From: Methylophilus sp. 42
GTDB taxonomy: Bacteria > Pseudomonadota > Gammaproteobacteria > Burkholderiales > Methylophilaceae
Direction: 5' to 3'
Length of the DNA: 64,000 nt
NCBI RefSeq assembly: GCF_000384155.1
Contig: NZ_KB913031.1
Coordinates: forward strand, 2,177,092 to 2,241,091
In this document: positions 53,468-62,937 of the stretch, piece by piece
How positions within the stretch are numbered: the stretch's first letter is position 1
Layout: the number at the start of each line of letters is the position of its first letter
The notes under the pieces: model-generated
Database searches by the model: none
The model's input: the letters and a program-made list of their open reading frames with translations, nothing else
Told to the model about the DNA's origin: nothing
Program-made: the position numbers and the translations under genes

Positions 53468-55108
53468 ATGGATTTCTTCTCATTGAAGAGAACGCATATC
53501 GCATTTGATCACAAGTCAAAATATGCGTTGAAGTTGTCTCTCCTGGCCGCGGCGTTCATCACTGCCACGTTGCCTTCCCTGTTGATTTCTGCTGAAAAAA
53601 CCAAAGCGGCAGTCATTGAAACCAATGATTACATTGGCAATGGCGATGCCAACTGTGACGGCGAGATTGACCATCCCACCACCATGCACCTGCCGCTGGG
53701 CAAGTCTACCTTAATGAGTCTGCCGGAGCCGCTGGCGACGCGCAGTGTGGGTGATGCGAGTGTGCTGCAAACCAAGCTGGTGTCATTAAAAACCCTGTAT
53801 CTGCTTGGGGTGAATATAGGTACGACCAATATGATCATCAAAGGCAAGAGTGGCAAATGTACCTTTGTCGATGTGGTCGTCAATATGGATGCAGAAGGAT
53901 TGCTGCAAACATTATCAGAACTGCTGCCAGAGGAAAAAAACATCAAGGTCACTGCCGCCGCAGATTCGCTCATCGTCTGGGGCTCGGTGGAGGATGCGCT
54001 GACGGCCAACCGGGTGATTGATATTGCACAGACCTTTGTCAGAAGAAGAACCATGCCGGTATTTGCCAGTGGCGACAACGCACAGATGCAAATGCAGATG
54101 CAGATGCAACAACAGCAACAATCACAGCAGCAGCTGAATAATCCGCTACTACAAGAGTTTGTAAACCCCCGCATTGTGAACATGCTCACGGTCTCAGCCC
54201 AGCAACAGGTCATGCTGGAGGTGAAAGTGGCCGAGGTGTCTAAAACCCTGCTGGATAAACTGGGCGCCAGTATCGCCCTCAGTAAAACCTCTGGCAGTTG
54301 GACTTACACCCTGTTGGGTAATTTCCTGTCGACATCGGGCAGCGCCACTGGCGGCTCGATTGGCGGCTTTAAGTCAGCCAACAAAAATTTCACTCTGGAT
54401 GCTGAAAAACGCGATGGCTTAATCAAAGTGCTGGCTGAGCCAACCATCATGGCCATTAGCGGCCAGGAAGGTAGCTTTCTGGCAGGTGGCCGCATTTTCA
54501 TCCCGGTGGCGCAAAATGCCGGCGCGGGCAACACCATCACACTGGAAGAAAAAGAGTTTGGTGTAGGCGTGAAATTCACCCCTACCGTACTGGCAGGCGG
54601 ACGCATCAATTTACGCGTGGCGCCAGAAGTCTCTGAGCTTAACCGGGAAGGCATAGGCGTGACCGCTACCGGGTTTAGTGGCACCGCTATTTTACCGGCC
54701 TTTACTACCAGAAAAGCCTCGACCACTGTGCAACTGTTTGACGGACAAAGCTTCGCCATTGGCGGTTTAATCAAAAACAATACCACAGCCAATATCAAGG
54801 CTTTCCCGATTCTGGGGGAAATTCCGATCATTGGCGCGTTATTCAGAAGCTCGGACTTTCAGAACGATAAAACCGAACTGGTATTTGTAGTGACACCGCA
54901 CCTGGTGAAACCGGTGAACCCGGCAGACATTGACCTGCCTACCGGCCGCCATACAGACCCCAGCCGTAAAGAGTTTTTCCTGGGCGGCAAACTGGAAGGT
55001 AAACCGGACGGAGATGCGCCAGCCAAGACCAACGCTGACGAAAAACAACCTGCAAAAAAAACTGATGAACCAAGCGCAGACAATGCGACTGGATACGATC
55101 TTAAATAG
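53468..55108 (+). CDS. rcpA: Tad secretin RcpA/CpaC
   Basis: Outer-membrane secretin ring for the pilus. 546 residues from ATG 53468, where GAGGGGG is well placed; longer readings lack support. Signal peptide to about 44, pilus-secretin N-domain (TLMSLPEPLATRSVGDASVL), BON/N1-like domain, secretin core (about 220-485: QQVMLEVKVAEVSKTLLDKL, FLAGGRIFIPVAQ, EFGVGVKFTPTVL, TELVFVVTPHLVKP) and a Lys/Asp-rich C-terminal tail. Between domains, at about 206-223, lies a Met/Gln repeat coded by hexanucleotide copies. Confidence 0.94.
   Translation: MDFFSLKRTHIAFDHKSKYALKLSLLAAAFITATLPSLLISAEKTKAAVIETNDYIGNGDANCDGEIDHPTTMHLPLGKSTLMSLPEPLATRSVGDASVLQTKLVSLKTLYLLGVNIGTTNMIIKGKSGKCTFVDVVVNMDAEGLLQTLSELLPEEKNIKVTAAADSLIVWGSVEDALTANRVIDIAQTFVRRRTMPVFASGDNAQMQMQMQMQQQQQSQQQLNNPLLQEFVNPRIVNMLTVSAQQQVMLEVKVAEVSKTLLDKLGASIALSKTSGSWTYTLLGNFLSTSGSATGGSIGGFKSANKNFTLDAEKRDGLIKVLAEPTIMAISGQEGSFLAGGRIFIPVAQNAGAGNTITLEEKEFGVGVKFTPTVLAGGRINLRVAPEVSELNREGIGVTATGFSGTAILPAFTTRKASTTVQLFDGQSFAIGGLIKNNTTANIKAFPILGEIPIIGALFRSSDFQNDKTELVFVVTPHLVKPVNPADIDLPTGRHTDPSRKEFFLGGKLEGKPDGDAPAKTNADEKQPAKKTDEPSADNATGYDLK
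54082..54136 (+). repeat. in-frame CAGATG/CAA microsatellite inside the secretin gene
   Basis: Successive CAGATG (or CAAATG) units followed by CAA/CAG codons encode a run of alternating Gln-Met and then poly-Gln. Units are multiples of three bases, so slippage would lengthen or shorten the linker without frameshift. Confidence 0.75.
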
Positions 55109-55117
55109 GATGCCAAA

Positions 55118-55417
55118 ATGAAACCGCTAAATCTATATATGTTGTTGGGGGTGGCCGTCGGTGTGTCAGCATGTCAAAGCACCATGCCACGATATGAACG
55201 CGAGTTTGGTGAAAGCGTCCGCAATACCTTGCAGGCGCAGATCATACACCCGGCTGCTGCCAATAATCCGGACCCTGTCAATGGGCTGGATGGCCGTGCC
55301 GCGCGTGACTCGATTAATAGTTACCAGAAGTCGTTCTCCAAACCGGTGCCGCAACCCAGTGTATTTAATTTCGGGGTAGGTGGCACGGGGTCGAATAACG
55401 GCACAGGCAACCAGTAG
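55118..55417 (+). CDS. small tad-locus lipoprotein
   Basis: 99 residues with a lipoprotein signal ending GVSAC (C19). The rest is hydrophilic and ends in a Gly/Asn-rich tail. It holds the place where CpaD/RcpB outer-membrane lipoproteins lie in other tad loci (directly after the secretin), and the segment MPRYEREFGESVRNTLQAQI resembles short tad lipoproteins, so it may be a secretin helper. AGGATG lies ahead of the ATG. Confidence 0.75.
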   Translation: MKPLNLYMLLGVAVGVSACQSTMPRYEREFGESVRNTLQAQIIHPAAANNPDPVNGLDGRAARDSINSYQKSFSKPVPQPSVFNFGVGGTGSNNGTGNQ

Positions 55418-55466
55418 GCGTACCCAGGCAGCGTATCCGCATCATTGCCTGCCTATGGAGATCGAT

Positions 55467-56660
55467 ATGTTAATGACCAGACATTGCAAACAAAGTAAGC
55501 AGTCAGGTTCGATTGCGCTCATGGTATTGCTGTTTTTACCATTGCTGCTGGTAATGGGTGGCCTGGGCGCGGATTTAGGCAAACTATATGTGACTAAATC
55601 CGAACTGCAAAATGCAGCGGACGCCTGTGCGCTGGCTGGCGCGGCACAGTTTGATGGCTTGAGCAATGAGCAAACCAGGGCCTCCGCTGCCGGGCTGACC
55701 GTGGCGCAGAATAACCGTGCCTATTTTCAGAAAAATGCGATTGCCACTGGCGAGGTAACCATCACCTTTCCGAGTACATCCAATGGCGTCAATGGCAAAT
55801 ACCTGCGCTGCAGCATTACGCGCAGCGGTATCAGCAACTGGATTACGCCACTATTGAACCGCATAGGCGGCAGTGTGAATGCCGCTGAATCAGTCACGGC
55901 AGTAGCCACCGCCACCACCCTGCCCTCACAAACGGCCTGTGCGATTCCGATCGGCATTTGCCAGCCGGATGTGGCAGGCAAAAATCCCGGAGACTGGCTG
56001 GCGGGCTTGGCTTCGCCGAATAACGGTAATAAAGATACCACGCTGTCCGGCCATTTCCGCTGGGTGGACTTTACCAGTGGCGGTGGCGGTGCCAATGAAC
56101 TGGCGGATACGCTAAGTGGCCAACAGTCTACCGACTGTTCGGTAAAAGCATCCGCAGATCAATATATCGGCACGCCTGGGTACAAAGCCTCTTTGCGGGA
56201 TGATTTCAATACCCGCTTTGGTATTAAGAAAAAAAATACAGCCTCTTCCGGATATTTTCCGGATACCAGCGGCAAGGGCTATTACAACCCGGCCCAAACC
56301 AATCGTTATGCAGCTGATTTTTCACCAAACGCTGTGCCGAACAATACGCCCTACAGTGATATTTCGGGAATATCAATCAGCAACGCGTTTGCCTATATGC
56401 CAAGCACAGATCTGAAAGCCTACGGCACTAACCGGCGGGTTGCCATCGCACCTGTGGTCGATTGCACCACCATGAAGCTCAAGTCATTTGTCTGTATCTT
56501 TTTGCTACACCCGATGCCGACCACCAGTGGGGCCAATTTCAATATGTATCTTGAGTACCTGGGCAATGCCAGCACTTCTGTCACGCCTTGCAGCAAATCT
56601 GGCGGCCTGGTGGGCGGGGGTTCAGTGCTGGGGCCAAAAGTGGCTGCCTTGGTGGAGTGA
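55467..56660 (+). CDS. tadG: TadG-like pilus assembly protein
   Basis: 397 residues from ATG 55467 (GGAG six bases upstream). A membrane helix at about 17-37 (SGSIALMVLLFLPLLLVMGG) is followed by the TadG/DUF2134-type sequence (LGADLGKLYVTKSELQNAAD, ACALAGAAQF), then a long extracytoplasmic domain with several cysteines. TadG proteins are thought to act as minor pseudopilin-like or anchoring parts. The start overlaps no neighbour; tadE follows after two bases. Confidence 0.88.
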   Translation: MLMTRHCKQSKQSGSIALMVLLFLPLLLVMGGLGADLGKLYVTKSELQNAADACALAGAAQFDGLSNEQTRASAAGLTVAQNNRAYFQKNAIATGEVTITFPSTSNGVNGKYLRCSITRSGISNWITPLLNRIGGSVNAAESVTAVATATTLPSQTACAIPIGICQPDVAGKNPGDWLAGLASPNNGNKDTTLSGHFRWVDFTSGGGGANELADTLSGQQSTDCSVKASADQYIGTPGYKASLRDDFNTRFGIKKKNTASSGYFPDTSGKGYYNPAQTNRYAADFSPNAVPNNTPYSDISGISISNAFAYMPSTDLKAYGTNRRVAIAPVVDCTTMKLKSFVCIFLLHPMPTTSGANFNMYLEYLGNASTSVTPCSKSGGLVGGGSVLGPKVAALVE

Positions 56661-56662
56661 TC

Positions 56663-57154
56663 ATGAACAATCGCACAACACATTCCGGAATCGCAGCCAT
56701 CGAGTTGGCAGTGGTGCTGCCTTTCCTGATTATTGTCATGCTGGCCGGTGTAGACCTGGCAAAAACCATGTTCCAGTATAACGAGCTGGTCAAAAATGTG
56801 CGTGACGCGGGCAAATACCTGGCCGGACATACGCGGCCGATGAATTGCGCCTCTACCACCGACCCCGAGGTCCTGGCTTACAAAACAGTCATCACCGAGA
56901 GCAAAAACCTGGCCGTCTGTGGTTCGCTCACCAGCTGTTCAAAAGCCTCGGTCTCGGGGCTATCCACCAGCAAAGTGCAAGTGCAATACCTGATGGTCGG
57001 CAGCGTGACCATGGTCAAAGTGGGCATTAACAGCATGAGTCTTTCTTATATCACCAAGCTGTTTTCCGGCTCACTGGCGCTGGGCAATATCTCCAGCACT
57101 TTTTATCAACCACAACTGGATACAGTCAGTACGAGCTGTAATCAATTGACATGA
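56663..57154 (+). CDS. tadE: TadE-family minor pseudopilin
   Basis: 163 residues. A prepilin-like processing site G|IAAIEL with Glu at +5 precedes a membrane helix (AVVLPFLIIVMLAGVDLA), typical of TadE; a cysteine-containing periplasmic domain follows. GGAG precedes the ATG at 56663; longer readings overlap tadG. Processed by TadV. Its end overlaps the next pseudopilin gene by four bases (ATGA), indicating translational coupling. Confidence 0.9.
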   Translation: MNNRTTHSGIAAIELAVVLPFLIIVMLAGVDLAKTMFQYNELVKNVRDAGKYLAGHTRPMNCASTTDPEVLAYKTVITESKNLAVCGSLTSCSKASVSGLSTSKVQVQYLMVGSVTMVKVGINSMSLSYITKLFSGSLALGNISSTFYQPQLDTVSTSCNQLT

Positions 57155-57564
57155 ACACACGCAAATCACAACAAGGGGTCTATGCCATCGAGTTTGTACT
57201 GGTCTCGGGATTTCTGTTTCTGCTGCTGTTTTCGATTGTCGAACTGGGCAAGGTGCTGCACTACTACGATGCGGCCTCGCAGGCTACGCGCGCGGCCGCC
57301 CGCTTAGGCACGGTCTGTGCCCAGAATAGCAATGCCATCAAAATACAAGTCACCAGCCGCCTGCCCTTTGTCAGCAATAGCAATGTAGTCGTGACCTATT
57401 TGCCTGGCGGATGCACGGTGGCCGATTGCAAGACCATTACCGTGGCCCTGAGCCAGGCCGTTTATACCTCGGCAGTGTTTGGTTTTAACGTGACCATGCC
57501 CAGTTTTACCACCACGCTCCCCAGAGAAAGCCTGGATAGTCAATATAACGCTAAGTGTAGTTAG
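57151..57564 (+). CDS. tadF: second TadE/TadF-family minor pseudopilin
   Basis: 137 residues with the processing site G|VYAIEF (Glu at +5), hydrophobic helix (VLVSGFLFLLLFSIVELGKV) and a small cysteine-bearing domain. Overlaps tadE by four bases. By position it corresponds to TadF, although the two families are hard to tell apart by eye. Confidence 0.88.
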   Translation: MNTRKSQQGVYAIEFVLVSGFLFLLLFSIVELGKVLHYYDAASQATRAAARLGTVCAQNSNAIKIQVTSRLPFVSNSNVVVTYLPGGCTVADCKTITVALSQAVYTSAVFGFNVTMPSFTTTLPRESLDSQYNAKCS

Positions 57565-57572
57565 GTGTTGAT

Positions 57573-58727
57573 ATGAAAATACTAATAATAAGTGAAAACA
57601 ACCAAGTCATTCAAAGCCTGTCTGCCTTCCAGACGCTTTACCAGCGGGGTTTTGAATGTGTTGCCTATCACACCAATCTGGTGAGCGCCAACCAGAAAAT
57701 CGCCACCGAGCGGCCCGACGTGCTGATGATTGATGTCAGCCAGTCAGATGTCGCCGAGTTTGACCTGATTGAGCGCTACAAAACACAATACAGCCAGATG
57801 ACCTTCATGTTGTTATCTGAGGAGGTCACCTCAGAAATGCTACTCAAAGGGATTCGGGCCGGTTTTTCTGAAGTGCTGGCACTGCCACTGTCGGAGCAAA
57901 GCCTGATTGCAGCGCTGGAGCGCTATATGGCCAGGTCACGCGCCACACGGGGCGTCTCAACCAAAGTCATCAGCGTGATCTCCTGCAAAGGCGGTGCCGG
58001 CGCGACTTTCGTAGCGACAAATCTGGCTTACGTCATAGCCGAATATACCAACAAGCGCGTCTTGCTGATTGATGCCAACCCCTATTTTGGTGACGCCTGC
58101 ATGTATTTGTCAGATGAACAAGCCAGCGCTTCACTGGCCGAACTTTGCCAGCAAATTCACCGGCTGGATTATGCCTTTCTTGATTCCTCACTGATTGAAA
58201 TCACGCCACGCCTGAAAGTGCTGGCAGCATCGGACAATCCTTCACATGCCTCAGATGTCAAACCTGAGCATCTGGAAAAGATCATTGAGGTAGCGGGTAA
58301 TTATTACGATTTGATCATCCTGGATTTGGGCCGCCACATTGATGCATTGACGGTCAAGGCGATGGACCTGAGCCATCAAATACTGCCAGTGGTGCAGTTA
58401 GTGCTGCCCTATATCCGCGATGCCAATTATTTGTACCGGATTTTCAGCTCCCTGGGCTACGCCAAGGAAAAAATCTATTTCCTGGTCAACCGCTACGACA
58501 AGAATGACAAGTTAAAAATTTCAGATTTTGAGCAAGCGCTGGGCTTAAAAGTCAGTGATACCTTGCCCAACGAATATGCCCTGGTGAATCACTGCATTAA
58601 TCAGGGCGAGGCCGTTTACAAACTGAATCCAAAATCAGACATGGCAAAAAAACTTAAACAACTGGCTGAAAAATTCACTGGTGAAAAAGTGGCCTGTGCC
58701 GGATTTTTTTCTAACCTTTTTAAATAG
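57573..58727 (+). CDS. tadZ: TadZ/CpaE pilus-localising ATPase
   Basis: MinD/ParA-like ATPase that places the Tad machine in the cell. 384 residues: a receiver-like N-terminal domain (about 1-120; DVLMIDVSQSDVAEFDLIER, without checking phosphorylation) and a deviant Walker A with K139 (CKGGAGATF), VLLIDANPYFGDACMYL, and DLIILDLGRHIDAL. The classical signature lysine is present; the final Thr motif is GAT. Eight bases separate it from tadF. Confidence 0.92.
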   Translation: MKILIISENNQVIQSLSAFQTLYQRGFECVAYHTNLVSANQKIATERPDVLMIDVSQSDVAEFDLIERYKTQYSQMTFMLLSEEVTSEMLLKGIRAGFSEVLALPLSEQSLIAALERYMARSRATRGVSTKVISVISCKGGAGATFVATNLAYVIAEYTNKRVLLIDANPYFGDACMYLSDEQASASLAELCQQIHRLDYAFLDSSLIEITPRLKVLAASDNPSHASDVKPEHLEKIIEVAGNYYDLIILDLGRHIDALTVKAMDLSHQILPVVQLVLPYIRDANYLYRIFSSLGYAKEKIYFLVNRYDKNDKLKISDFEQALGLKVSDTLPNEYALVNHCINQGEAVYKLNPKSDMAKKLKQLAEKFTGEKVACAGFFSNLFK

Positions 58728-58741
58728 CCGGAGGCTGCATC

Positions 58742-60100
58742 ATGTCCCTTCGTGAAAAATTGCAATCTACCAATAGCAGCTTTAACACTCACCATCATTC
58801 GCTGGTTGAGGGCGGCCAGGATGCCAGCGGATACTCTGCGCTGAAAAGGCAGATACATACCCAGATTCTCGATCGCATCAACCTGGAAAAACTGGCGACC
58901 TTATCGGATGAGCAAATTAAAAAACAGATCAATGAACTGGTCAGCGTCATCGTCGACGAACAAAGTATCGCCCTCAACACGGCTGAAAGAGGTTCACTGG
59001 CCAGGGATATTCAATATGAAATGTTTGGCCTGGGGCCATTGGAGCCGCTGCTGAGCGACCCGGCAATCTCGGACATCCTGGTCAATGGCTACAATCAGGT
59101 CTACATAGAACGCAAAGGCATGCTGGAATTAACGCAGGTGCAATTCCAGGATAACCAGCACTTGCTCAACATCATTGAACGCATTGTCAGCCAGGTCGGC
59201 AGACGGGTCGATGAATCCAGCCCGATGGTGGATGCCCGCCTTGCTGACGGCTCGCGAGTAAACGCCATTATCCCGCCGCTGGCGCTGGATGGCCCAGTGA
59301 TGTCGATTCGCCGCTTTTCGGTGAGCCCGCTGCTGACCGACGATCTGATCAAGCTCAAAACCATGACGCCACAAATGGCGAACTTGATCAGCGCCTTCTC
59401 AAAATCCAAAATGAATGCGGTGATTTCGGGTGGTACCGGCAGCGGCAAAACCACCATGCTGAATCTGGTTTCCGGCTTTATCCCCAAAGAAGAACGTATT
59501 GTCACCATTGAGGACGCCGCCGAATTAAGAATGCAACAACCGCACGTGGTGAGGCTGGAAACCCGGCCGCCCAATATTGAAAACAAGGGCGAAGTGACGC
59601 AAACCGCCCTGGTACGCAATGCCTTGCGCATGCGGCCAGACCGGATCATTTTGGGCGAAGTGCGCGGTGCCGAAGCGCTGGATATGTTGCAGGCAATGAA
59701 TACCGGCCATGAAGGCTCGTTTGCCACTATCCATGCCAACAGCCCGCGCGATGCCCTGGCCAGGATGGAAAACATGGTGGGCATGGCAGGTGCCAATTTA
59801 ACCTTGCTGGCGACCCGGCAACAAATCGCGGCCGCGATCAATGTGATTATCCAGGTCTCCCGCCTGGTGGATGGCACCCGCAAAATCGTCAGTATCCAGG
59901 AAATCACCGGCATGGAAGGTGAAACGATTGCCATGCAGGAGATTTATGGCTTCAGGCAAACCGGCGTCGATGAACAAGGCAAAGTCAGGGGCTATTTTTA
60001 TGCCACCGGCGTTGTCCCTACCTTTATGCAACGGCTTAAATCCTATGGGGCTGCACTGTTAGAGTCCGACTTTGACCCGACAGTCAGGTACGAGGTGTAG
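58742..60100 (+). CDS. tadA: TadA/CpaF pilus assembly and retraction ATPase
   Basis: Cytoplasmic secretion ATPase powering the Tad pilus. 452 residues: N-terminal helical domain, then the GspE-like motor with Walker A GGTGSGKTT (230-238, K236), Asp box GERIVTIEDAAEL-like segment (EERIVTIEDAAELRMQQP), Walker B-type RPDRIILGEVRGAEALDMLQ and His box FATIHANSPRDALARMENM. GCCGGAGG precedes the ATG. TadB and TadC, its membrane partners, follow at once. Confidence 0.96.
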   Translation: MSLREKLQSTNSSFNTHHHSLVEGGQDASGYSALKRQIHTQILDRINLEKLATLSDEQIKKQINELVSVIVDEQSIALNTAERGSLARDIQYEMFGLGPLEPLLSDPAISDILVNGYNQVYIERKGMLELTQVQFQDNQHLLNIIERIVSQVGRRVDESSPMVDARLADGSRVNAIIPPLALDGPVMSIRRFSVSPLLTDDLIKLKTMTPQMANLISAFSKSKMNAVISGGTGSGKTTMLNLVSGFIPKEERIVTIEDAAELRMQQPHVVRLETRPPNIENKGEVTQTALVRNALRMRPDRIILGEVRGAEALDMLQAMNTGHEGSFATIHANSPRDALARMENMVGMAGANLTLLATRQQIAAAINVIIQVSRLVDGTRKIVSIQEITGMEGETIAMQEIYGFRQTGVDEQGKVRGYFYATGVVPTFMQRLKSYGAALLESDFDPTVRYEV

Positions 60101-60103
60101 CAT

Positions 60104-61084
60104 ATGAAAATCAATACACAACTTATGTTATTTGCAGTGCTTGGCTTCTTCGCCTGTTTTCTATTTTTTGAAGCGATTCTGCTGGTATGGAAAGAAAAAC
60201 ATAGCGCAGAAGCCAGAAAGCTTGCCAGCCGCCTCAAAGGCGTCGCCAGCGACAATGTTTACCGCCATGAAATCAGCATCTTGCGTAGCCGCATTCAAGA
60301 CAGCCAAAGCCAACTGATCAAAATGATAGGCTGGTTCTTTGATATCCGGGAGCTGGATATCCTGTTGATGCAATCCGGCAAGCTATGGTCAGTCGAGCAG
60401 TTTACTCGTTATATTTTCCTGTTCTTTGTGTCAGGCTTTTTAATCGGCCTGCTGCTTGGCGTTAACTGGATGTGGTGCACACTATTGGGTGCCGGGGCGA
60501 GCTTGCTACCTTTAATGCATATCTACATAGAGCGCAGCAAACGACTCAAACAGGTTGAGCAACAATTGCCGGATGCCATCGACTCCATGGCGCGCTCGCT
60601 GAAAGCGGGCCACTCCTTCCAAAGCGCCTTCAAGATTGTCAGTGACGAGTTCGCCGAACCACTGGCCGGAGAATTCCGCATATCCCTTGAGGAAACCAAT
60701 CTTGGTGTGCCACTAAGCGAGGCGATGTTAAACCTCAGTCGGCGCGTACCCATTACCGACCTCAAGTTTTTTGTGATTGCCATTCTGATTCAGCGCGAAT
60801 CAGGCGGCAACCTTGCCCATGTATTGACCTCTATGAGCAAGATTATCCGTGACCGATTCCAGTTAATGCGTGACATCGACACACTCAGTGCCGAAGGCAG
60901 GACCTCGGCCTGGGTCATGTGGCTGATGCCGGTGATGATTGTGCCGTTAATGAGTGCTATTACGCCTTATTACGCCAAGCTCTTATTCGGCACAGAAGTG
61001 GGACTGACATTATTGAAAATCGGTTTTGTCTTGATGATATTTGCAGGCTTATGTATGCGCAAGATTATTCAAATCAAAGTGTGA
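60104..61084 (+). CDS. tadB: Tad inner-membrane platform protein TadB
   Basis: 326 residues; GspF-like platform with membrane helices at about 5-27, 100-135 and C-terminal 265-320, and the T2SSF domain (DAIDSMARSLKAGHSFQSAF, NLSRRVPITDLKFFVIAILI). Only three bases after tadA. Together with TadC it forms the platform on which TadA acts. Confidence 0.94.
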   Translation: MKINTQLMLFAVLGFFACFLFFEAILLVWKEKHSAEARKLASRLKGVASDNVYRHEISILRSRIQDSQSQLIKMIGWFFDIRELDILLMQSGKLWSVEQFTRYIFLFFVSGFLIGLLLGVNWMWCTLLGAGASLLPLMHIYIERSKRLKQVEQQLPDAIDSMARSLKAGHSFQSAFKIVSDEFAEPLAGEFRISLEETNLGVPLSEAMLNLSRRVPITDLKFFVIAILIQRESGGNLAHVLTSMSKIIRDRFQLMRDIDTLSAEGRTSAWVMWLMPVMIVPLMSAITPYYAKLLFGTEVGLTLLKIGFVLMIFAGLCMRKIIQIKV

Positions 61085-61097
61085 TTGGCGGTCTATC

Positions 61098-62030
61098 ATG
61101 AACGAAATCATTGTTTACATCTGTGTCTTCGTTGCAGTTTTTGCCCTGGCAATGTTTATGTTTTCGCTGTTCTCGCATGACAAATATGCGCGAAGGTTAA
61201 AGTCGCTACAAACCACGCAACAAAGCGCGCAACTCAAATCAGACGCGGATGAGGAGTTCGCCTTTAAAGTGGTCAAACTGGTCGAGCCGTTTGCCAAACT
61301 CACCTTGCCTAAAGATGGTTGGGAAACTTCGCCGCTCAAAGTGCAGTTCTTGCAGGCCGGCTGGCGCGGCGAATATGCGCCAAGTTTGTTCTTCGGCATC
61401 AAGACCATACTGACTTTTGCCATCCCACTCTTGTTTTACCTGCTGTTTAAAGAGCAACTGTCACGTGACAACTCACTCAGCCTGGCCGTCATCCTGTTTT
61501 CAGGCGCGGCCATGGGCTTGGTGCTGCCAAAAATATACCTGGATTTTGTCATCAGCCAGCGCAAAGAAGAGATTCTAGGCGCGTTTCCAGATGCGCTGGA
61601 CTTACTGGTGATCTGTATGGATGCAGGCCTCAGTTTTGATCAGGCACTCACTCGCGTATCACATGAAATCAAAATCAAATCAAACATCCTGCACGATGAA
61701 ATGGAGCTGATTTTGCTAGAAGTACGCTCCGGTAAAAGCCGAGAGCGCGCACTCAGGCACTTTGTCCTGCGCGTCGGCATTGAAGATATCAACAGTTTTG
61801 CCTCCATGATTATTCAGGCCGAGCGTTATGGCACCAGTGTCAGTGAGTCACTCAAGGTCAGCTCTGAAGAGTTGCGCTTAAAAAGAAAGCAACGCGCAGA
61901 AGAAAGAGCGGCAAAGATTCCAGTAAAGTTACTGTTCCCTGTAGCTTTCTTTATGCTGCCAACCTTGCTTTTTATTCTGGCGGGTCCCGCAATCATGGAA
62001 ATATTCAGCGCGATCCATCTTGGCCCCTAG
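61098..62030 (+). CDS. tadC: Tad inner-membrane platform protein TadC
   Basis: 310 residues from ATG 61098 (the longer reading overlaps tadB). Membrane helix at about 4-24, a pair at about 95-135, and at about 275-300, with the T2SSF domain (FPDALDLLVICMDAGLSFDQ, ALTRVSHEI, SFASMIIQAERYGTSVSESL). Overall plan as TadB; 13 bases after it. Confidence 0.94.
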   Translation: MNEIIVYICVFVAVFALAMFMFSLFSHDKYARRLKSLQTTQQSAQLKSDADEEFAFKVVKLVEPFAKLTLPKDGWETSPLKVQFLQAGWRGEYAPSLFFGIKTILTFAIPLLFYLLFKEQLSRDNSLSLAVILFSGAAMGLVLPKIYLDFVISQRKEEILGAFPDALDLLVICMDAGLSFDQALTRVSHEIKIKSNILHDEMELILLEVRSGKSRERALRHFVLRVGIEDINSFASMIIQAERYGTSVSESLKVSSEELRLKRKQRAEERAAKIPVKLLFPVAFFMLPTLLFILAGPAIMEIFSAIHLGP

Positions 62031-62050
62031 CATGTAAGGAGGAAGCTGCT

Positions 62051-62761
62051 ATGCATTTAACCTATATAGTGATTTTCTCTTCACTGCTGGCACTGGGATG
62101 CACCCACCAGATCCGTGATGAAAAACAGGCCTCGTTCCAAATCAAGCCCACGACAAATATCGAACTGGTCTCTGCCAGCTCAGCCGCTGACTACGACCAG
62201 ATAGGCTTGAATTACGAACGACTCAACAATACCGAGATGGCGGTGGTCGCCTATCAAAAAGCGTTGCACCTGGAGCCGCAACATATTGCCAGCCTGCAAC
62301 ACCTGAGTGCCTTGCTCATGCGCCACAATCGCACCGACGAAGCGATTGCAGCGCTGGAACAACTGGTCAGCGTTGAGCCCAGCGCCAAAAATTATAACAA
62401 CCTCGGCTTTGCCTATATGCAGAAACAGGATTATGCCCATGCAGAAAAGGCCCTGCATGACGCAATCGCTGTGGATGGTCAGTACCTCAAAGCCCAAAAT
62501 AACCTGGCGTTATTAGAAATGTCGGTGGCCGCCGGTAAAAATGAGCCGCAGGTCATCGCACAAGCGTCTGCCGCCAACCAACCGCCACCAGCCACCTTGC
62601 AGCAGAAAGGTAAATATTTATACGGTCTGGCATATCAAAGCAGCCAGCCCGCTGCACCAGCAGATGAAGTGGTCATCGTCGATGCGCAACCAGCCAAAAA
62701 GCAAGGGTCTGGTGCGTTAAGTGCAATATTGAAATTTCTCTCGCTGGCGCTACTACTCTGA
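62051..62761 (+). CDS. tadD: TadD TPR lipoprotein
   Basis: Pilotin-like lipoprotein of the Tad system. 236 residues: lipobox ending LLALGC (C17), three to four TPR repeats at about 50-150 (YDQIGLNYERLNNTEMAVVA, YNNLGFAYMQKQDYAHAEKA), then a Pro/Gln/Ala-rich stretch and a hydrophobic C-terminal segment (ALSAILKFLSLALLL). TAAGGAGG is a strong ribosome-binding site. Last gene of the tad locus, closed by the terminator at 62855. Confidence 0.92.
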   Translation: MHLTYIVIFSSLLALGCTHQIRDEKQASFQIKPTTNIELVSASSAADYDQIGLNYERLNNTEMAVVAYQKALHLEPQHIASLQHLSALLMRHNRTDEAIAALEQLVSVEPSAKNYNNLGFAYMQKQDYAHAEKALHDAIAVDGQYLKAQNNLALLEMSVAAGKNEPQVIAQASAANQPPPATLQQKGKYLYGLAYQSSQPAAPADEVVIVDAQPAKKQGSGALSAILKFLSLALLL

Positions 62762-62854
62762 TCGTTTGTAGCCAAACGCGTGAATGTACATCGTTTTGCA
62801 GTAGGTTGTGATTGGTATCACAAATATCACTCGCAGCCCCAAGACGCTGCAAAC

Positions 62855-62888
62855 AAAAGGCCTGTCATCAAAAGTGGCAGGCCTTTTT
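62855..62888. terminator. bidirectional terminator between tadD and amtB
   Basis: A 13-bp stem (62855-62867 with 62875-62887, one G-T pair), loop of seven bases, A-rich on one side and T-run on the other. It serves the convergent tadD and ammonium transporter genes. Confidence 0.9.
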
Positions 62889-62937
62889 GTTGGTTCAGGC
62901 GCACAGAGAATCAGGCAGCACAATGATGTGTGACTGA

